Of a stretch of 64,000 bases of DNA, positions 7,546 to 15,067 are shown piece by piece. This DNA comes from an uncultured Eubacteriales bacterium (GTDB lineage Bacteria; Bacillota; Clostridia; Oscillospirales; Oscillospiraceae). Positions within the stretch are counted from its first letter, which is position 1; each line of letters starts with the position of its first letter. The position numbers and the translations under genes were made by a program. The DNA lies in assembly GCA_900316205.1 (NCBI GenBank), contig ONBX01000004.1, positions 58,641 to 122,640 of the forward strand. Reading direction: 5' to 3'. The notes under the pieces were generated by a model. It saw only the letters and a program-made list of their open reading frames with translations, searched no databases and was not told the DNA's origin.

Positions 7546-8550
7546 TCAGCCCATACAGGCCGCAAAGTCGATGGGAGCGGTCAGCGCCTGCTCCGTCTCA
7601 TCGAGACAGGCCCGGATCGCGTCGGGATCCTGTCCGGCCTTCTTCAGCGCCTCCACCCGCGTAAACCACAGCGGCTTGAGACAGCGGTACAGCATCAGCG
7701 CCGTCTCCTTTTCCAGATCGGAAAAGCGATAGCATTCGGAAGCGATCTGCAGAGCCTTGCAGATCCCGGAGACGCCGCTGCTCTCCCGCATCAGGTAGTT
7801 GAGAAACACCTCCCGCCCGCAGAGATTGAAGTCGTAAACGCCCACGAATCTGCCCTCCTCGTCCAGAAGAATGTTCGAGGCGTTCAGGTCCGCCTGAAAC
7901 ACGGAGGTGGGGAGCTTGGGGTAGATCGCTTCCAGCATTCCCCGGTTCTCCGTCCACAGCCGCCAGATCCGCCCGACCTGGTCGGCAAAGTCCCGGGGCA
8001 GCGTGTCCGCGTACTCCTTCCAGGCCATGGCGTTTTCCAGCACCTCGTCGGTCTCGTCGCTGGGGCAGAAGGTCTCGAACAGGCAGTAGGCCGAGGGGTA
8101 GTCCGTATAATCCAAATGCTCTGCGGCGATCCTTGCCGTCATCCGCCAGATATCCGGCAGATAGCGTTCGTACAGTGCGGCATTCTGACCATAGTCCTGG
8201 GAAAAGCGGTCCTCTACCGGCGTGTAGGGCGCAAATTCCTCTCCATAGGCTGCGCATCTGTGCCCGCGGAAATCGACGAGGGGGAAGGCGCCGGCCTTGT
8301 CCCGGAAGATCCTGGGGCAGAAATACCCGAGCTTGCGATATTCTTCCACCGTCCTCTGCCAGACGGCGATCTTCTCCGGGAAAGTAAAATCGTTGTCGGC
8401 CAGCTTCAATACCCGCTTATGCCCGGCGTCGGTTTCCACAAGGAAGGTCGCCCGGAAATCCGTGTCGCCACGGCTGGTATCGATCTCGTGAAAAGCGAGC
8501 GGCGCCTCGTCAAAAAACAGGGAAAAGATGCTTTTGCTCTCGTCATCCAT
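7546..8550 (-). CDS. APH-fold phosphotransferase family protein
   Basis: A 334-residue protein of the aminoglycoside phosphotransferase/choline kinase-like fold. The catalytic loop reads FQADLNASNILLD (residues 218-230; Asp221 takes the catalytic place, Asn226 binds metal) and the metal-binding loop reads VYDFNLCG (Asp240). The usual HGDLH is changed to QADLN. The substrate is unknown; relatives phosphorylate sugars, amino-sugars, choline or antibiotics. It is a single gene with a GGGAGAA site before the ATG and its own terminator. Nothing indicates that it confers resistance. Confidence 0.78.
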   Translation of the reverse strand: MDDESKSIFSLFFDEAPLAFHEIDTSRGDTDFRATFLVETDAGHKRVLKLADNDFTFPEKIAVWQRTVEEYRKLGYFCPRIFRDKAGAFPLVDFRGHRCAAYGEEFAPYTPVEDRFSQDYGQNAALYERYLPDIWRMTARIAAEHLDYTDYPSAYCLFETFCPSDETDEVLENAMAWKEYADTLPRDFADQVGRIWRLWTENRGMLEAIYPKLPTSVFQADLNASNILLDEEGRFVGVYDFNLCGREVFLNYLMRESSGVSGICKALQIASECYRFSDLEKETALMLYRCLKPLWFTRVEALKKAGQDPDAIRACLDETEQALTAPIDFAACMG

Positions 8551-8618
8551 GGCTGTGTTCTCCCTTACTGAATCACATAAGGCTGCTGAAGCGGGGGCTT
8601 ATATCGATAAACTGGAAA

Positions 8619-8873
8619 TCATGCCTTTCTTTGACTAGCTTTCCACCTTAACCATAAGGGGCTGAGAAGTGTTGCCTTGGGATCTGTTTGAATTCTGTAG
8701 CACGGAAAATCTTTACAGTGCCCACATGATACGAGTTCTTTTTGCAGCGCACAGTCTCTTGCATGGCATACCCCATTCGCATTCCCTTGGATACATCCGA
8801 GACACTCTTTGTCCAAAAAGCTTGGACATTGTCCGCAATAGTAACCGCATTTTCCCAATAGTCGTTCATCCAT
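8619..8873 (-). CDS. DUF3795-type Cys-rich small protein
   Basis: An 84-residue protein beginning MDERLLGKCGYYCGQCPSF, typical of DUF3795 proteins. It has many Cys residues (CGYYCGQC, ECLGC, VCHARDC, SCGHCKDFPC) likely to bind zinc or an iron-sulfur cluster. The ATG at 8873 was chosen because the family starts just before the first CGxxC; the longer frame from 8960 has no homology-like sequence. Function is unknown. Base composition is a little more AT-rich than its neighbours. Confidence 0.75.
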   Translation of the reverse strand: MDERLLGKCGYYCGQCPSFLDKECLGCIQGNANGVCHARDCALQKELVSCGHCKDFPCYRIQTDPKATLLSPLWLRWKASQRKA

Positions 8874-8952
8874 ATGATAGGTCCTCACAAATGTCGATTC
8901 ACTGGGACGATTATACCAGACCAGACACAATATGGGAAGAAAAAAAGAGACT

Positions 8953-8974
8953 CTGATCAATCAGAATCAGAGTC
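8953..8974. repeat. Hairpin beside the tRNA-like repeat block
   Basis: GACTCTGAT and ATCAGAGTC-type arms (with an extra A) around a short loop at the edge of the broken tRNA copies; preceded by AAAAAAGA, so it could terminate minus-strand transcripts. Confidence 0.4.
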
Positions 8975-8982
8975 CGTACAGC

Positions 8983-9074
8983 GGTCGGAGTGGCGAGACT
9001 TGCCTGCATTTTCGCCTTGCGGGAGACGGCGAAAATCAAGGTATTCACCAGGGTTTCTGAACTCGCGGCCTCAT
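8983..9074 (-). pseudogene. Broken copy of the tRNA-Pro 3' half with an insertion
   Basis: Bases 8983-9002 repeat exactly the acceptor and T-arm end of the intact tRNA-Pro (9305-9324). The match resumes at 9059-9074 (GAACTCGCGGCCTCAT) after about 56 bp of unrelated sequence containing a TTTTCGCC...GGCGAAAA hairpin. The copy has no anticodon arm and cannot be a working tRNA. Confidence 0.65.
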
Positions 9075-9230
9075 CGCTTCGCGCCGGCTTGCGGGAAGGC
9101 GAAAAACACTTCGGGCTTACGCAATTCCTCGTGTTTTTCGACCGCTGCGCAAAAAGCAGCCTGCCTTCTTCTGCCACCGGCAGCGGCAGGCCGCTTTTCC
9201 CCAAACCATGCTGCGCATGGTTTGATATTA

Positions 9231-9269
9231 TGAGGCCGCAAACCCAGGGTTCTCGCCACTCCGACCAAA
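9231..9269 (+). pseudogene. Degenerate tRNA-Pro 3' half in opposite orientation
   Basis: ATGAGGCCGC and TCTCGCCACTCCGACCA match the intact tRNA, but the T-arm between them is changed, so the stem cannot form. A possible remnant of an anticodon-arm hairpin (ACCATG...CATGGT) lies just before, at about 9205-9222. Confidence 0.55.
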
Positions 9270-9320
9270 AAGGACGGGCCGCCATTTGGCGGCCCGTCCT
9301 TTTTGGTCGGAGTGGCGAGA
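9251..9320. terminator. 33-bp perfect palindrome that includes the tRNA-Pro terminator
   Basis: Arms 9251-9283 and 9288-9320 are exact reverse complements around an ATTT loop. The inner part (GGACGGGCCGCC/GGCGGCCCGTCC flanked by A5/T5) is a good terminator for the minus-strand tRNA; the outer part repeats the tRNA acceptor end. Confidence 0.8.
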
Positions 9321-9379
9321 CTTGAACTCGCGGCCTCATGGTCCCGAACCATGCGCGCTACCAGCTGCGCTACACCCCG
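9304..9379 (-). tRNA. tRNA-Pro (anticodon CGG)
   Basis: Reading the minus strand, the acceptor arms CGGGGTG/CACTCCG pair over 7 bp. The D-arm is AGCGCAGCTGGTAGCGC, the anticodon stem CATGG/CCATG encloses TTCGGGA (anticodon CGG, reading CCG), and the T-stem GCGAG/CTCGC encloses TTCAAGT. The discriminator is A and CCA is encoded. It is followed at once by a strong terminator. Two broken copies of its 3' half lie downstream. Confidence 0.95.
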
Positions 9380-9586
9380 TAAAGCCTGTTTATTATAATG
9401 ACTGTTCCGGCAAATGTCAAGAGAAAAATACCCGCGGGGCTCGGCTTGCAGCGCGTTTCTTGTCTTGCCCACGCCGAAAGCGAGAGGGGGGATGGCGCGA
9501 AAGCGCCTGAGAGGGGAGAGACGCTGCGGATCGGGCGACAAGCCCTCCGTCAGCAGCGGCCCCTCTCCGTCACTTCGTGACACCTC
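9380..9586. repeat. Intergenic repeat cluster upstream of the tandem array
   Basis: No gene seen. It holds copies of motifs shared with other gaps, such as CAAGCCCTCCGTCAGC (also near 63465) and GGCCCCTCTCCGTCACTTCGTG followed by ACACCTCTCCCCGAC (also near 29270-29310). Confidence 0.5.
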
Positions 9587-9846
9587 TCCCCGACGCGGGG
9601 AGAGGCAGGAGTGCTTCTTTTGCCGCTGGCAGCGCGATGGCACTTTCCCCCGACGCGGGGAGAGGCAGGAGTGCTTCTTTTGCCGCTGGCAGCGCGATGG
9701 CACTTTTCCCCGACGCGGGGAGAGGCAGGAGTGCTTCTTTTGCCGCTGGCAGCGCGATGGCACTTTCCCCCGACGCGGGGAGAGGCAGGAGTGCTTCTTT
9801 TGCCACTGGCAGCGCGATGGCACTTTCCCCCGACGCGGGGAGAGGC
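9587..9846. repeat. 60-bp tandem repeat, four units plus a partial
   Basis: Units begin AGAGGCAGGAGTGC at 9601, 9661, 9721 and 9781, with a partial unit at 9841. They are nearly identical; differences are one T/C at the CTTTTCCCC join and one A/G in GCCACTGGC. Each holds the palindrome CCCCGACGCGGGG and GCCGCTGGCAGCGC. The length is a multiple of three, so frames stay open in both directions, but start sites and protein-like composition are lacking. Confidence 0.9.
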
Positions 9847-9982
9847 AAGCGTGCGATTTGAGGACAGGATGGCCTGAAATTGCCTTCACGCGCATGCTAT
9901 GTCCTATGGCGGTTCACATTTCATGACTCGGGCATCTTTCCCGACCCGGGGACATAGACTGGCCATCCGGGGAGGGATGCCT

Positions 9983-10192
9983 GTGAAAAAACAAAGCCTT
10001 TTGCTCTGGGCGGCGCTGCTGGTGCTGCTGGGGCTTTTGAAGCTGCTGTTTCCGGGAAGAACGGAAGAACTGCGCCTGCGGGTGGAGGAGATCTTCTGCC
10101 CGGGCAGCGTGGAGGCGGTGGAGGCCTGGGGCAGGGCCTTCTCCGGGGAAGAGGAGCGCATCGCCGTGCTGGCGCCGGGGGAGGAGCCATGA
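9983..10192 (+). CDS. Small single-span membrane protein, possible SpoIVFA-like partner
   Basis: A 69-residue protein from a GTG at 9983 (GGAGG 7 bases upstream; the ATG at 9977 lies too close to it). Residues about 6-24 form a transmembrane helix, followed by a hydrophilic segment. It overlaps the ATG of the M50 protease gene by four bases. In Clostridia and Bacilli the gene just before spoIVFB often encodes SpoIVFA, which inhibits and anchors the protease. This one is much shorter and lacks any visible LytM domain, so the role is inferred from position only. Confidence 0.5.
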   Translation: MKKQSLLLWAALLVLLGLLKLLFPGRTEELRLRVEEIFCPGSVEAVEAWGRAFSGEEERIAVLAPGEEP

Positions 10193-10761
10193 GGAAGCTG
10201 CGCCTGGAGGTAAGCCCCGGGGCGGCCTTTCTCGCCGCGGCGCTGTTTTTCTTTCTCCGGGGCCGGGAGCTGCTGGCCCTGCTGCCCGCGATCCTGACCC
10301 ACGAGCTGGGGCATGCGGCGGCGATCCTGGCCCTGGGACTGCACCTCCGGGGCGCTCGCGCTGAGGCGGGAGGCTTCCGCCTGGATTATGCCGGGGACAC
10401 CACGCCCCTGGGCCACGCCCTGATCGCAGCGGCGGGACCGGCGGCGGGCTTTGCCTATGCCTTTCTCGCCTCCTTTCTCTGGCGGGAGACGGGGCAGGAC
10501 TGGCTCTCCCTCTCCGCGGGGCTGAGCCTCCTGCTGAGCATCTTCAATCTGCTCCCCGCGCCGCCCCTGGACGGGGGCAGGATCCTCGCGCCCCTGCTCT
10601 GCGCCCTACTTGGCAGCGAAAAAGAAGAGCGCATCGGCCGGATCCTGGGCTTTGCCGTTGGCTTTATCCTCTGCGCACTTGGCATCGTCTCTGCCCTGAA
10701 GGGGAAAGGGGCCGCGCCGCTGCTGCCGGGCCTGTGGCTTCTTCTGCGGGAGGACTTGTAA
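10189..10761 (+). CDS. SpoIVFB-like M50 intramembrane metalloprotease
   Basis: A 190-residue polytopic membrane protein with the zinc motif HELGH (His38, Glu39, His42) and the second motif NLLPAPPLDGGRI near residues 118-130. This is the short SpoIVFB-type layout without a PDZ domain. In spore formers SpoIVFB cleaves pro-sigma-K in the mother cell. In many Clostridia it lies, as here, just before the TIGR03960 and TIGR03936 genes, which supports the call. It overlaps the small upstream gene. Whether it acts on sigma-K here cannot be seen. Confidence 0.75.
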   Translation: MRKLRLEVSPGAAFLAAALFFFLRGRELLALLPAILTHELGHAAAILALGLHLRGARAEAGGFRLDYAGDTTPLGHALIAAAGPAAGFAYAFLASFLWRETGQDWLSLSAGLSLLLSIFNLLPAPPLDGGRILAPLLCALLGSEKEERIGRILGFAVGFILCALGIVSALKGKGAAPLLPGLWLLLREDL

Positions 10762-10784
10762 AAAGAGGAAAAATACGCTAAAAT
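10756..10784 (+). promoter_or_regulatory. Promoter for the radical-SAM operon
   Basis: TTGTAA (10756-10761) and TAAAAT (10779-10784), spacer 17 bp; the -35 box overlaps the stop of the M50 gene. Confidence 0.55.
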
Positions 10785-10815
10785 AAATAAGATACTGATA
10801 AGCATGGAGTGTGCC

Positions 10816-12657
10816 ATGGATAAAGCGCTGGAACGCATCCTTCCCCGGGTGCAAAAGCCCGCCCGGTATACCGGCGGCGAATACAATCAGATCATCAAGG
10901 ACAAGAGCCAGGTGGACCTGCGTCTGGCTTTCTGCTTCCCCGATACCTATGAGATCGGCATGTCGAACCTGGGCATGAGCATCCTCTACGACACCATGAA
11001 CAGCCTGCCCTTTGTGTGGTGCGAGCGGGTCTTTGCCCCCTGGGGGGACATGTATGAGGAGATGAAGAAGGCCAACATCCCCCTTTACGCCCTGGAAAGC
11101 GGCGACCCGGTGGGGGACTTTGACTCCCTGGCCTTTTCCATCGGCTATGAGATGGCCTATACCACCGTGCTGGACATGCTGGACATGGCGGGGATCCCCC
11201 TGCGCACGGCGGACCGGCCGAACCTGCTGCCTCTCATCTGGGCCGGCGGCACCGCCGCGGTGAACGCCGAGCCCATGGCCCCCTTCCTGGACCTCTTTGT
11301 GGTGGGCGAAGGGGAAGAGGTGGACAACGAGCTGCTGACCCTGCTGCGGGAGGCTAAGCTGTCCGGCTGGTCCAAGCAGGAATTCCTGGTGAAGGCCGCC
11401 CAGATCCAGGGCGTGTACGTGCCCTCCCTCTATGACGTGCGCTACAACGCCGACGGCACCGTTGCCGCCGTGACGCCGAAGGACGGCGCTCCCGCCCGTG
11501 TGACGAAGCGCATCATCTCCGACTTGGACAAGGTGCCCTTCCCCACAAAGCCCATCGTGCCCAGCACCGAGGTGGTCCACGACCGGGTGAGCCTGGAGCT
11601 CTTCCGGGGCTGCCCCCGGGGCTGCCGCTTCTGCCAGGCGGGGCATGTGTACCGCCCCCTCCGGGCCAAGAAGCCGGAGACCCTGATCCGCCAGGGCATC
11701 GAATCTCTGGAGAACACCGGCCACGAGGATGTGACCCTGCTCTCCCTCTCCACCAGCGACTACAGGCCCCTTCCCACCCTCTGCGACGGACTGCTGGAAT
11801 ACTGCGAACCCCGCAGCATCGGCCTGTCCCTGCCCTCCCTCCGGGCGGACAACTTCTCCATGGAGATCATGGAGCGGCTGCAGAAGGTGCGCAAGAGCGG
11901 CCTGACCTTTGCCGTGGAGGGCGGCAGCCAGCGCCTGCGGGACGCGGTGAACAAAAACGTCACGGACGAAGACGTACTGCACACCTGCTCCATCGCCTTT
12001 GCCGGCGGCTGGAACACGGTGAAGCTCTATTACATGCTGGGCCTGCCCACCGAGACGGACGAGGACATCCTGGGCATCGCCGAGATGGCCAACCAGATCC
12101 TCCACTGCTGGCGGGTGAACGCCAAGAACAAAAACCGGGGCGTGAAGATCACAATTTCCACCTCCTGCTTCATCCCCAAGCCCCAGAGCCCCTTCCAGTG
12201 GGAAGCCCAGATCTCCCTGGAGGAGTACCTGCGAAGGGTGAACCTGCTGCGCTCCGCCATCACCGCCCGGAACGTGACCTACAACTGGCACGACGCGGAG
12301 ACCAGCCTCATCGAGGCGGTGCTCTCCAAGGGGGACAGACGGGTGGCCGACGCCATCGAGGAGGTCTGGCGGCAGGGAGGACGCCTGGACGCCTGGACGG
12401 ACTACTTCTCCTTCCAGCGCTGGATGGACGCTTTCAAAACCTGCGGCGTGGACGTGGACTTCTACGCCCACCGGGTCGCGGGGAAGGACGAGATCCTGCC
12501 CTGGGATCATATCGACGTGGGCGTGCGCAAGGCCCACCTCTGGCACGAGCGGGAGATGTGCTACAAGTCCCAGCTCTCGCCGGACTGCCGGCACCAGTGC
12601 GCCGCCTGCGGCGCCGCCAAGCTCCTGACAGGAGGGATCAAGTGCGATGAGCGATAA
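10816..12657 (+). CDS. TIGR03960 family B12-binding-type radical SAM protein
   Basis: A 613-residue protein with an N-terminal B12-binding-like domain (GMSNLGMSILYDTMN; AGGTAAVNAEPMAPFLDLFVVGEGEE) and a radical SAM core with the cluster motif CPRGCRFC (Cys266, Cys270, Cys273). The start at 10816 gives MDKALERILPRVQKPARYTGGEYN, the usual N-terminus, with GGAG 6 bases upstream. The reaction is not established; together with the DUF2344 partner it has been proposed to modify RNA or a ribosomal component. The C-terminus holds extra Cys residues (CYKSQLSPDCRHQCAACGA). It overlaps the next gene by 11 bases. Confidence 0.9.
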   Translation: MDKALERILPRVQKPARYTGGEYNQIIKDKSQVDLRLAFCFPDTYEIGMSNLGMSILYDTMNSLPFVWCERVFAPWGDMYEEMKKANIPLYALESGDPVGDFDSLAFSIGYEMAYTTVLDMLDMAGIPLRTADRPNLLPLIWAGGTAAVNAEPMAPFLDLFVVGEGEEVDNELLTLLREAKLSGWSKQEFLVKAAQIQGVYVPSLYDVRYNADGTVAAVTPKDGAPARVTKRIISDLDKVPFPTKPIVPSTEVVHDRVSLELFRGCPRGCRFCQAGHVYRPLRAKKPETLIRQGIESLENTGHEDVTLLSLSTSDYRPLPTLCDGLLEYCEPRSIGLSLPSLRADNFSMEIMERLQKVRKSGLTFAVEGGSQRLRDAVNKNVTDEDVLHTCSIAFAGGWNTVKLYYMLGLPTETDEDILGIAEMANQILHCWRVNAKNKNRGVKITISTSCFIPKPQSPFQWEAQISLEEYLRRVNLLRSAITARNVTYNWHDAETSLIEAVLSKGDRRVADAIEEVWRQGGRLDAWTDYFSFQRWMDAFKTCGVDVDFYAHRVAGKDEILPWDHIDVGVRKAHLWHEREMCYKSQLSPDCRHQCAACGAAKLLTGGIKCDER

Positions 12658-13321
12658 GCTGAGACTGCGTTTTGAAAAGACGGGCCGGGCCGTCTATATC
12701 TCCCACCTGGATCTGATGCACACCATGCAGCGGGCCTTTAACCGGGCGAGTCTGCCCCTCAAATACTCCGAGGGCTTCAACCCCCACCCCCAGATCGCCA
12801 TTGCCCTGCCCCTCTCCGTGGGCACCGGGAGCCTCTGCGAGATCATGGACTTCAAGCTGAAGGAGGAGACGGACCTGGCAGCGCTGCCCGAAAAACTCAC
12901 CGCCGTGATGCCCGAGGGCATCCGGGTGCTGGAGGCCTATGAGCCCCAGCGCAAGGTGGCAGAGCTCAAGTGGCTGCATGTGGAGGGCTTCTTTGAATAT
13001 GACAAAAGGGACCCGGGAGAGATGGAGGAAGCACTGCGGCGCTTTTTCGAGCAGGAATCCATCGTGATCACCAAGAAGACCAAGCGGGGCATGGGCGAGA
13101 CGGATATCCGCCCCGGCATCCGGGCTTTGGGCTTTGAAGCGAGGAAAGAGGACGGACAGGACGGCGTATGGGTAGAAGCTGTCGTATCCGCTCAGGAGCC
13201 CACCATCAACCCGGAACTGCTGGCGGAGGCCCTGCGCCAACGCAAACCGGAGATCGCGCCGGACTTTGCCAAATTCACCCGCATCGAGACTTACGACGCC
13301 GGGATGCAGGTATATCGCTGA
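12647..13321 (+). CDS. TIGR03936/DUF2344 radical SAM-associated protein
   Basis: A 224-residue protein starting MSDKLRLRFEKTGRAVYISHLDLMHTMQRA and continuing LPLKYSEGFNPHPQIAIALPLSVG, which is diagnostic of DUF2344. It is the partner of the TIGR03960 enzyme; in some species the two are fused. The frames overlap, so they are translated together. In many relatives the following genes are rng, rplU and rpmA; here a glycosyltransferase follows instead, so the conserved order is broken at this point. Confidence 0.9.
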   Translation: MSDKLRLRFEKTGRAVYISHLDLMHTMQRAFNRASLPLKYSEGFNPHPQIAIALPLSVGTGSLCEIMDFKLKEETDLAALPEKLTAVMPEGIRVLEAYEPQRKVAELKWLHVEGFFEYDKRDPGEMEEALRRFFEQESIVITKKTKRGMGETDIRPGIRALGFEARKEDGQDGVWVEAVVSAQEPTINPELLAEALRQRKPEIAPDFAKFTRIETYDAGMQVYR

Positions 13322-13330
13322 GGTGCCGGG

Positions 13331-14467
13331 ATGAAAACGATCCGTATTCTGGCCCTGCACCTGGCTTATGGCGGGGTGGAAAAGGCCATCTGCAGCATGG
13401 CAAACCTCTTCGTGCAGCGCTACCCGGTGGAGATCATCAGCGTCTATGACATGCCAAACTCCCCGGCCTACCCGCTGGATGAGCACGTCAAGGTCCGGTA
13501 TCTCCTGAAGGATCGTCCCAACCAGAAGGAATGGCATGCCGCCCTCCGCGGCCTGCGGCCCATTTCCTTCCTGCGGGAGAGCATCCGGGCCGTAAAGGTC
13601 CTTGTGGGCAAGAAGCTCGCCGTGCGCAGGACCATCCGCTCCATCCACGACGGGATCCTCATCACCACCAGGCATGAGGACAATCTGGTCCTCTCCCTGC
13701 TGGGCGACCCCAAGGTGTGGAAGATCGCCCAGGTCCACGAGGACCACTGCTTTGATCTAAGGTATCTGGACGGCTTCCGCCACGGCTACAGCGGCCTGGA
13801 CGTGGTGGTGATGCTGACCCCCGGTCTCGCTGAGGAGGTCCGGCAGTGGATTCCCGCCGGGGCCAAGACCCGCGTGGTGTCGGTCCCCAATTTCCTGGAG
13901 CACTTTCCGGAGCCCTTCCCCCTGGAAGAAAAGGAAAAGCGGATCGTGGCCGTGGGGCGCCTCTCCTGGGAGAAGGGCTTTGACCGGCTGCTGGACTGCT
14001 TTGCCCTGACCCGGGAGAAGCACCCGGACTGGAGTCTGCACATCGTGGGGGACGGACCGGAGCAGGAAAAGCTGGAGCATAAGATCGCGGAACTGGGCCT
14101 GGAGGGCGCGGCGGTGCTTACCGGAAGGCTTTCCCCCGCCGGCGTGGAGGAGGAGATGAAACGGGCCTCTCTCTATGCCATGACTTCTCTCAGCGAAGGC
14201 TTCCCCTTCGTGCTGCTGGAGGCCCTCAGCTGCGGCCTGCCCTGTTTGGCCTATGACGTGCGGGTGGGCCCCGCCGCGGTGATCCGCCCCGGCCTTGACG
14301 GCATCCTTGTCCCGGATGGGGACCGGGAGGCCTATGCCGCGCGCCTCATGGAGCTGATGGAGGATGATGCCCGCCGCCTGGAAATGGCCCGGGAGGCGCA
14401 GCTGCATGCCCGGGAGTATTCCCGGGAAAAGGTCGCCGGGATCTGGGAAACGGTGCTGGAGCCCTGA
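13331..14467 (+). CDS. Glycosyltransferase family 4 protein
   Basis: A 378-residue GT-B type enzyme. The N-terminal acceptor domain starts MKTIRILALHLAYGGVEKAICSMANLF, and the C-terminal nucleotide-sugar domain shows RIVAVGRLSWEKGFDRLLDCFA, HIVGDGPEQEKLE and SLSEGFPFVLLEALSCGLP (the retaining EX7E-type motif). It probably transfers a sugar to a cell-surface polysaccharide precursor in the cytoplasm. It starts 10 bases after the DUF2344 gene. Together with the membrane protein at 15068 and the GT2 enzyme at 16498 it forms a small surface-glycan set, with rplS between them. Confidence 0.85.
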   Translation: MKTIRILALHLAYGGVEKAICSMANLFVQRYPVEIISVYDMPNSPAYPLDEHVKVRYLLKDRPNQKEWHAALRGLRPISFLRESIRAVKVLVGKKLAVRRTIRSIHDGILITTRHEDNLVLSLLGDPKVWKIAQVHEDHCFDLRYLDGFRHGYSGLDVVVMLTPGLAEEVRQWIPAGAKTRVVSVPNFLEHFPEPFPLEEKEKRIVAVGRLSWEKGFDRLLDCFALTREKHPDWSLHIVGDGPEQEKLEHKIAELGLEGAAVLTGRLSPAGVEEEMKRASLYAMTSLSEGFPFVLLEALSCGLPCLAYDVRVGPAAVIRPGLDGILVPDGDREAYAARLMELMEDDARRLEMAREAQLHAREYSREKVAGIWETVLEP

Positions 14468-14515
14468 TACCCGCCGCAAAGGCGGAAAGACCGCCGGTTT
14501 CTCGGAAAAAAGCTC

Positions 14516-14544
14516 TTGCATTGCCGGGAAAACTGTGCTACAAT
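14516..14544 (+). promoter_or_regulatory. Promoter of rplS
   Basis: TTGCAT (14516-14521) and TACAAT (14539-14544), spacer 17 bp. Confidence 0.7.
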
Positions 14545-14550
14545 ACTACA

Positions 14551-14655
14551 GCTTGCGCGGGAAATCCCCCGCCGGCATAGAAAGGCGGTCCGCTGCCGCG
14601 CCTGGGTTGAGAGCCAGAGCCTCCGGTATTGAACGTCTATAAGAAAGAGGATCGT
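14551..14655 (+). ncRNA. Structured 5' leader of rplS (L19 leader candidate)
   Basis: About 100 transcribed bases lie between the promoter and rplS and can form GC-rich hairpins, for example GCGGG...CCCGC. Firmicutes rplS mRNAs often carry an L19 leader that controls expression. I could not match the consensus by eye, so the call rests on position, length and pairing. Confidence 0.4.
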
Positions 14656-14658
14656 ATT

Positions 14659-15000
14659 ATGGATCTGGTCAAAATTCTCAGTGAGCGCTACATGAAGCCC
14701 GAGCTGCCCGAGATGAACGTGGGCGACACCGTGCGTGTCCTTGTCCGCGTCAAGGAAGGCAACCGCGAGCGTACCCAGGCTTTCGAGGGCACCATCATTG
14801 CCAAGAAGCATGGCGGCATCAACGAGACCATCACCGTCCGCCGCATGTCCTACGGCGTCGGCTGCGAGAAGGTCTTCCCGGTGCACTCTCCCTCCATCGT
14901 CTCTGTCACCACCGTCCGCAAGGGCAAGGTCCGCAGAGCCAAGCTCTACTACCTGCGCGACCGCGTGGGCAAGAAGGCCAAGGTCAAGGAGAGACTGTAA
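14659..15000 (+). CDS. rplS: 50S ribosomal protein L19
   Basis: A 113-residue protein with the L19 hallmarks [37 protein letters not shown] and [23 protein letters not shown]19 lies at the 30S-50S interface. The ATG at 14659 follows GAGG at good distance and gives the usual length; the in-frame start at 14629 lies in the leader. It has its own promoter and a terminator at 15012-15050. The usual neighbours trmD, rimM and rpsP are absent here. Confidence 0.97.
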   Translation: MDLVKILSERYMKPELPEMNVGDTVRVLVRVKEGNRERTQAFEGTIIAKKHGGINETITVRRMSYGVGCEKVFPVHSPSIVSVTTVRKGKVRRAKLYYLRDRVGKKAKVKERL

Positions 15001-15011
15001 GCAAACTCACA

Positions 15012-15050
15012 TGTTTTATGGCGTCTTCCGTTGGGAGGCGCCATAAATCT
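15012..15050 (+). terminator. Terminator of rplS
   Basis: A TTATGGCG...CGCCATAA stem followed by ATCTT, 12 bases after the stop. Confidence 0.6.
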
Positions 15051-15067
15051 TATGAAGGGTGGATCCT

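Noticed and set aside
7546-8550. Antibiotic resistance determinant (aminoglycoside kinase)
   Set aside because: Only the general kinase fold is supported; the catalytic loop differs from known resistance enzymes and no resistance context is seen.
9587-9846. CRISPR array
   Set aside because: Units are contiguous without variable spacers and no cas genes are present. The 20-bp and 14-bp arrays at 22.3-22.5 kb fail for the same reason.
9414-9926. Repeat protein encoded by the 60-bp array (open in several frames on both strands)
   Set aside because: The unit length is divisible by three, so any frame stays open; there is no ribosome-binding site and the units match non-coding palindromes elsewhere.
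10606-12594. Minus-strand open frame of 662 codons opposite the radical SAM gene
   Set aside because: Antisense of a clear TIGR03960 gene; GC-rich bias alone keeps it open.
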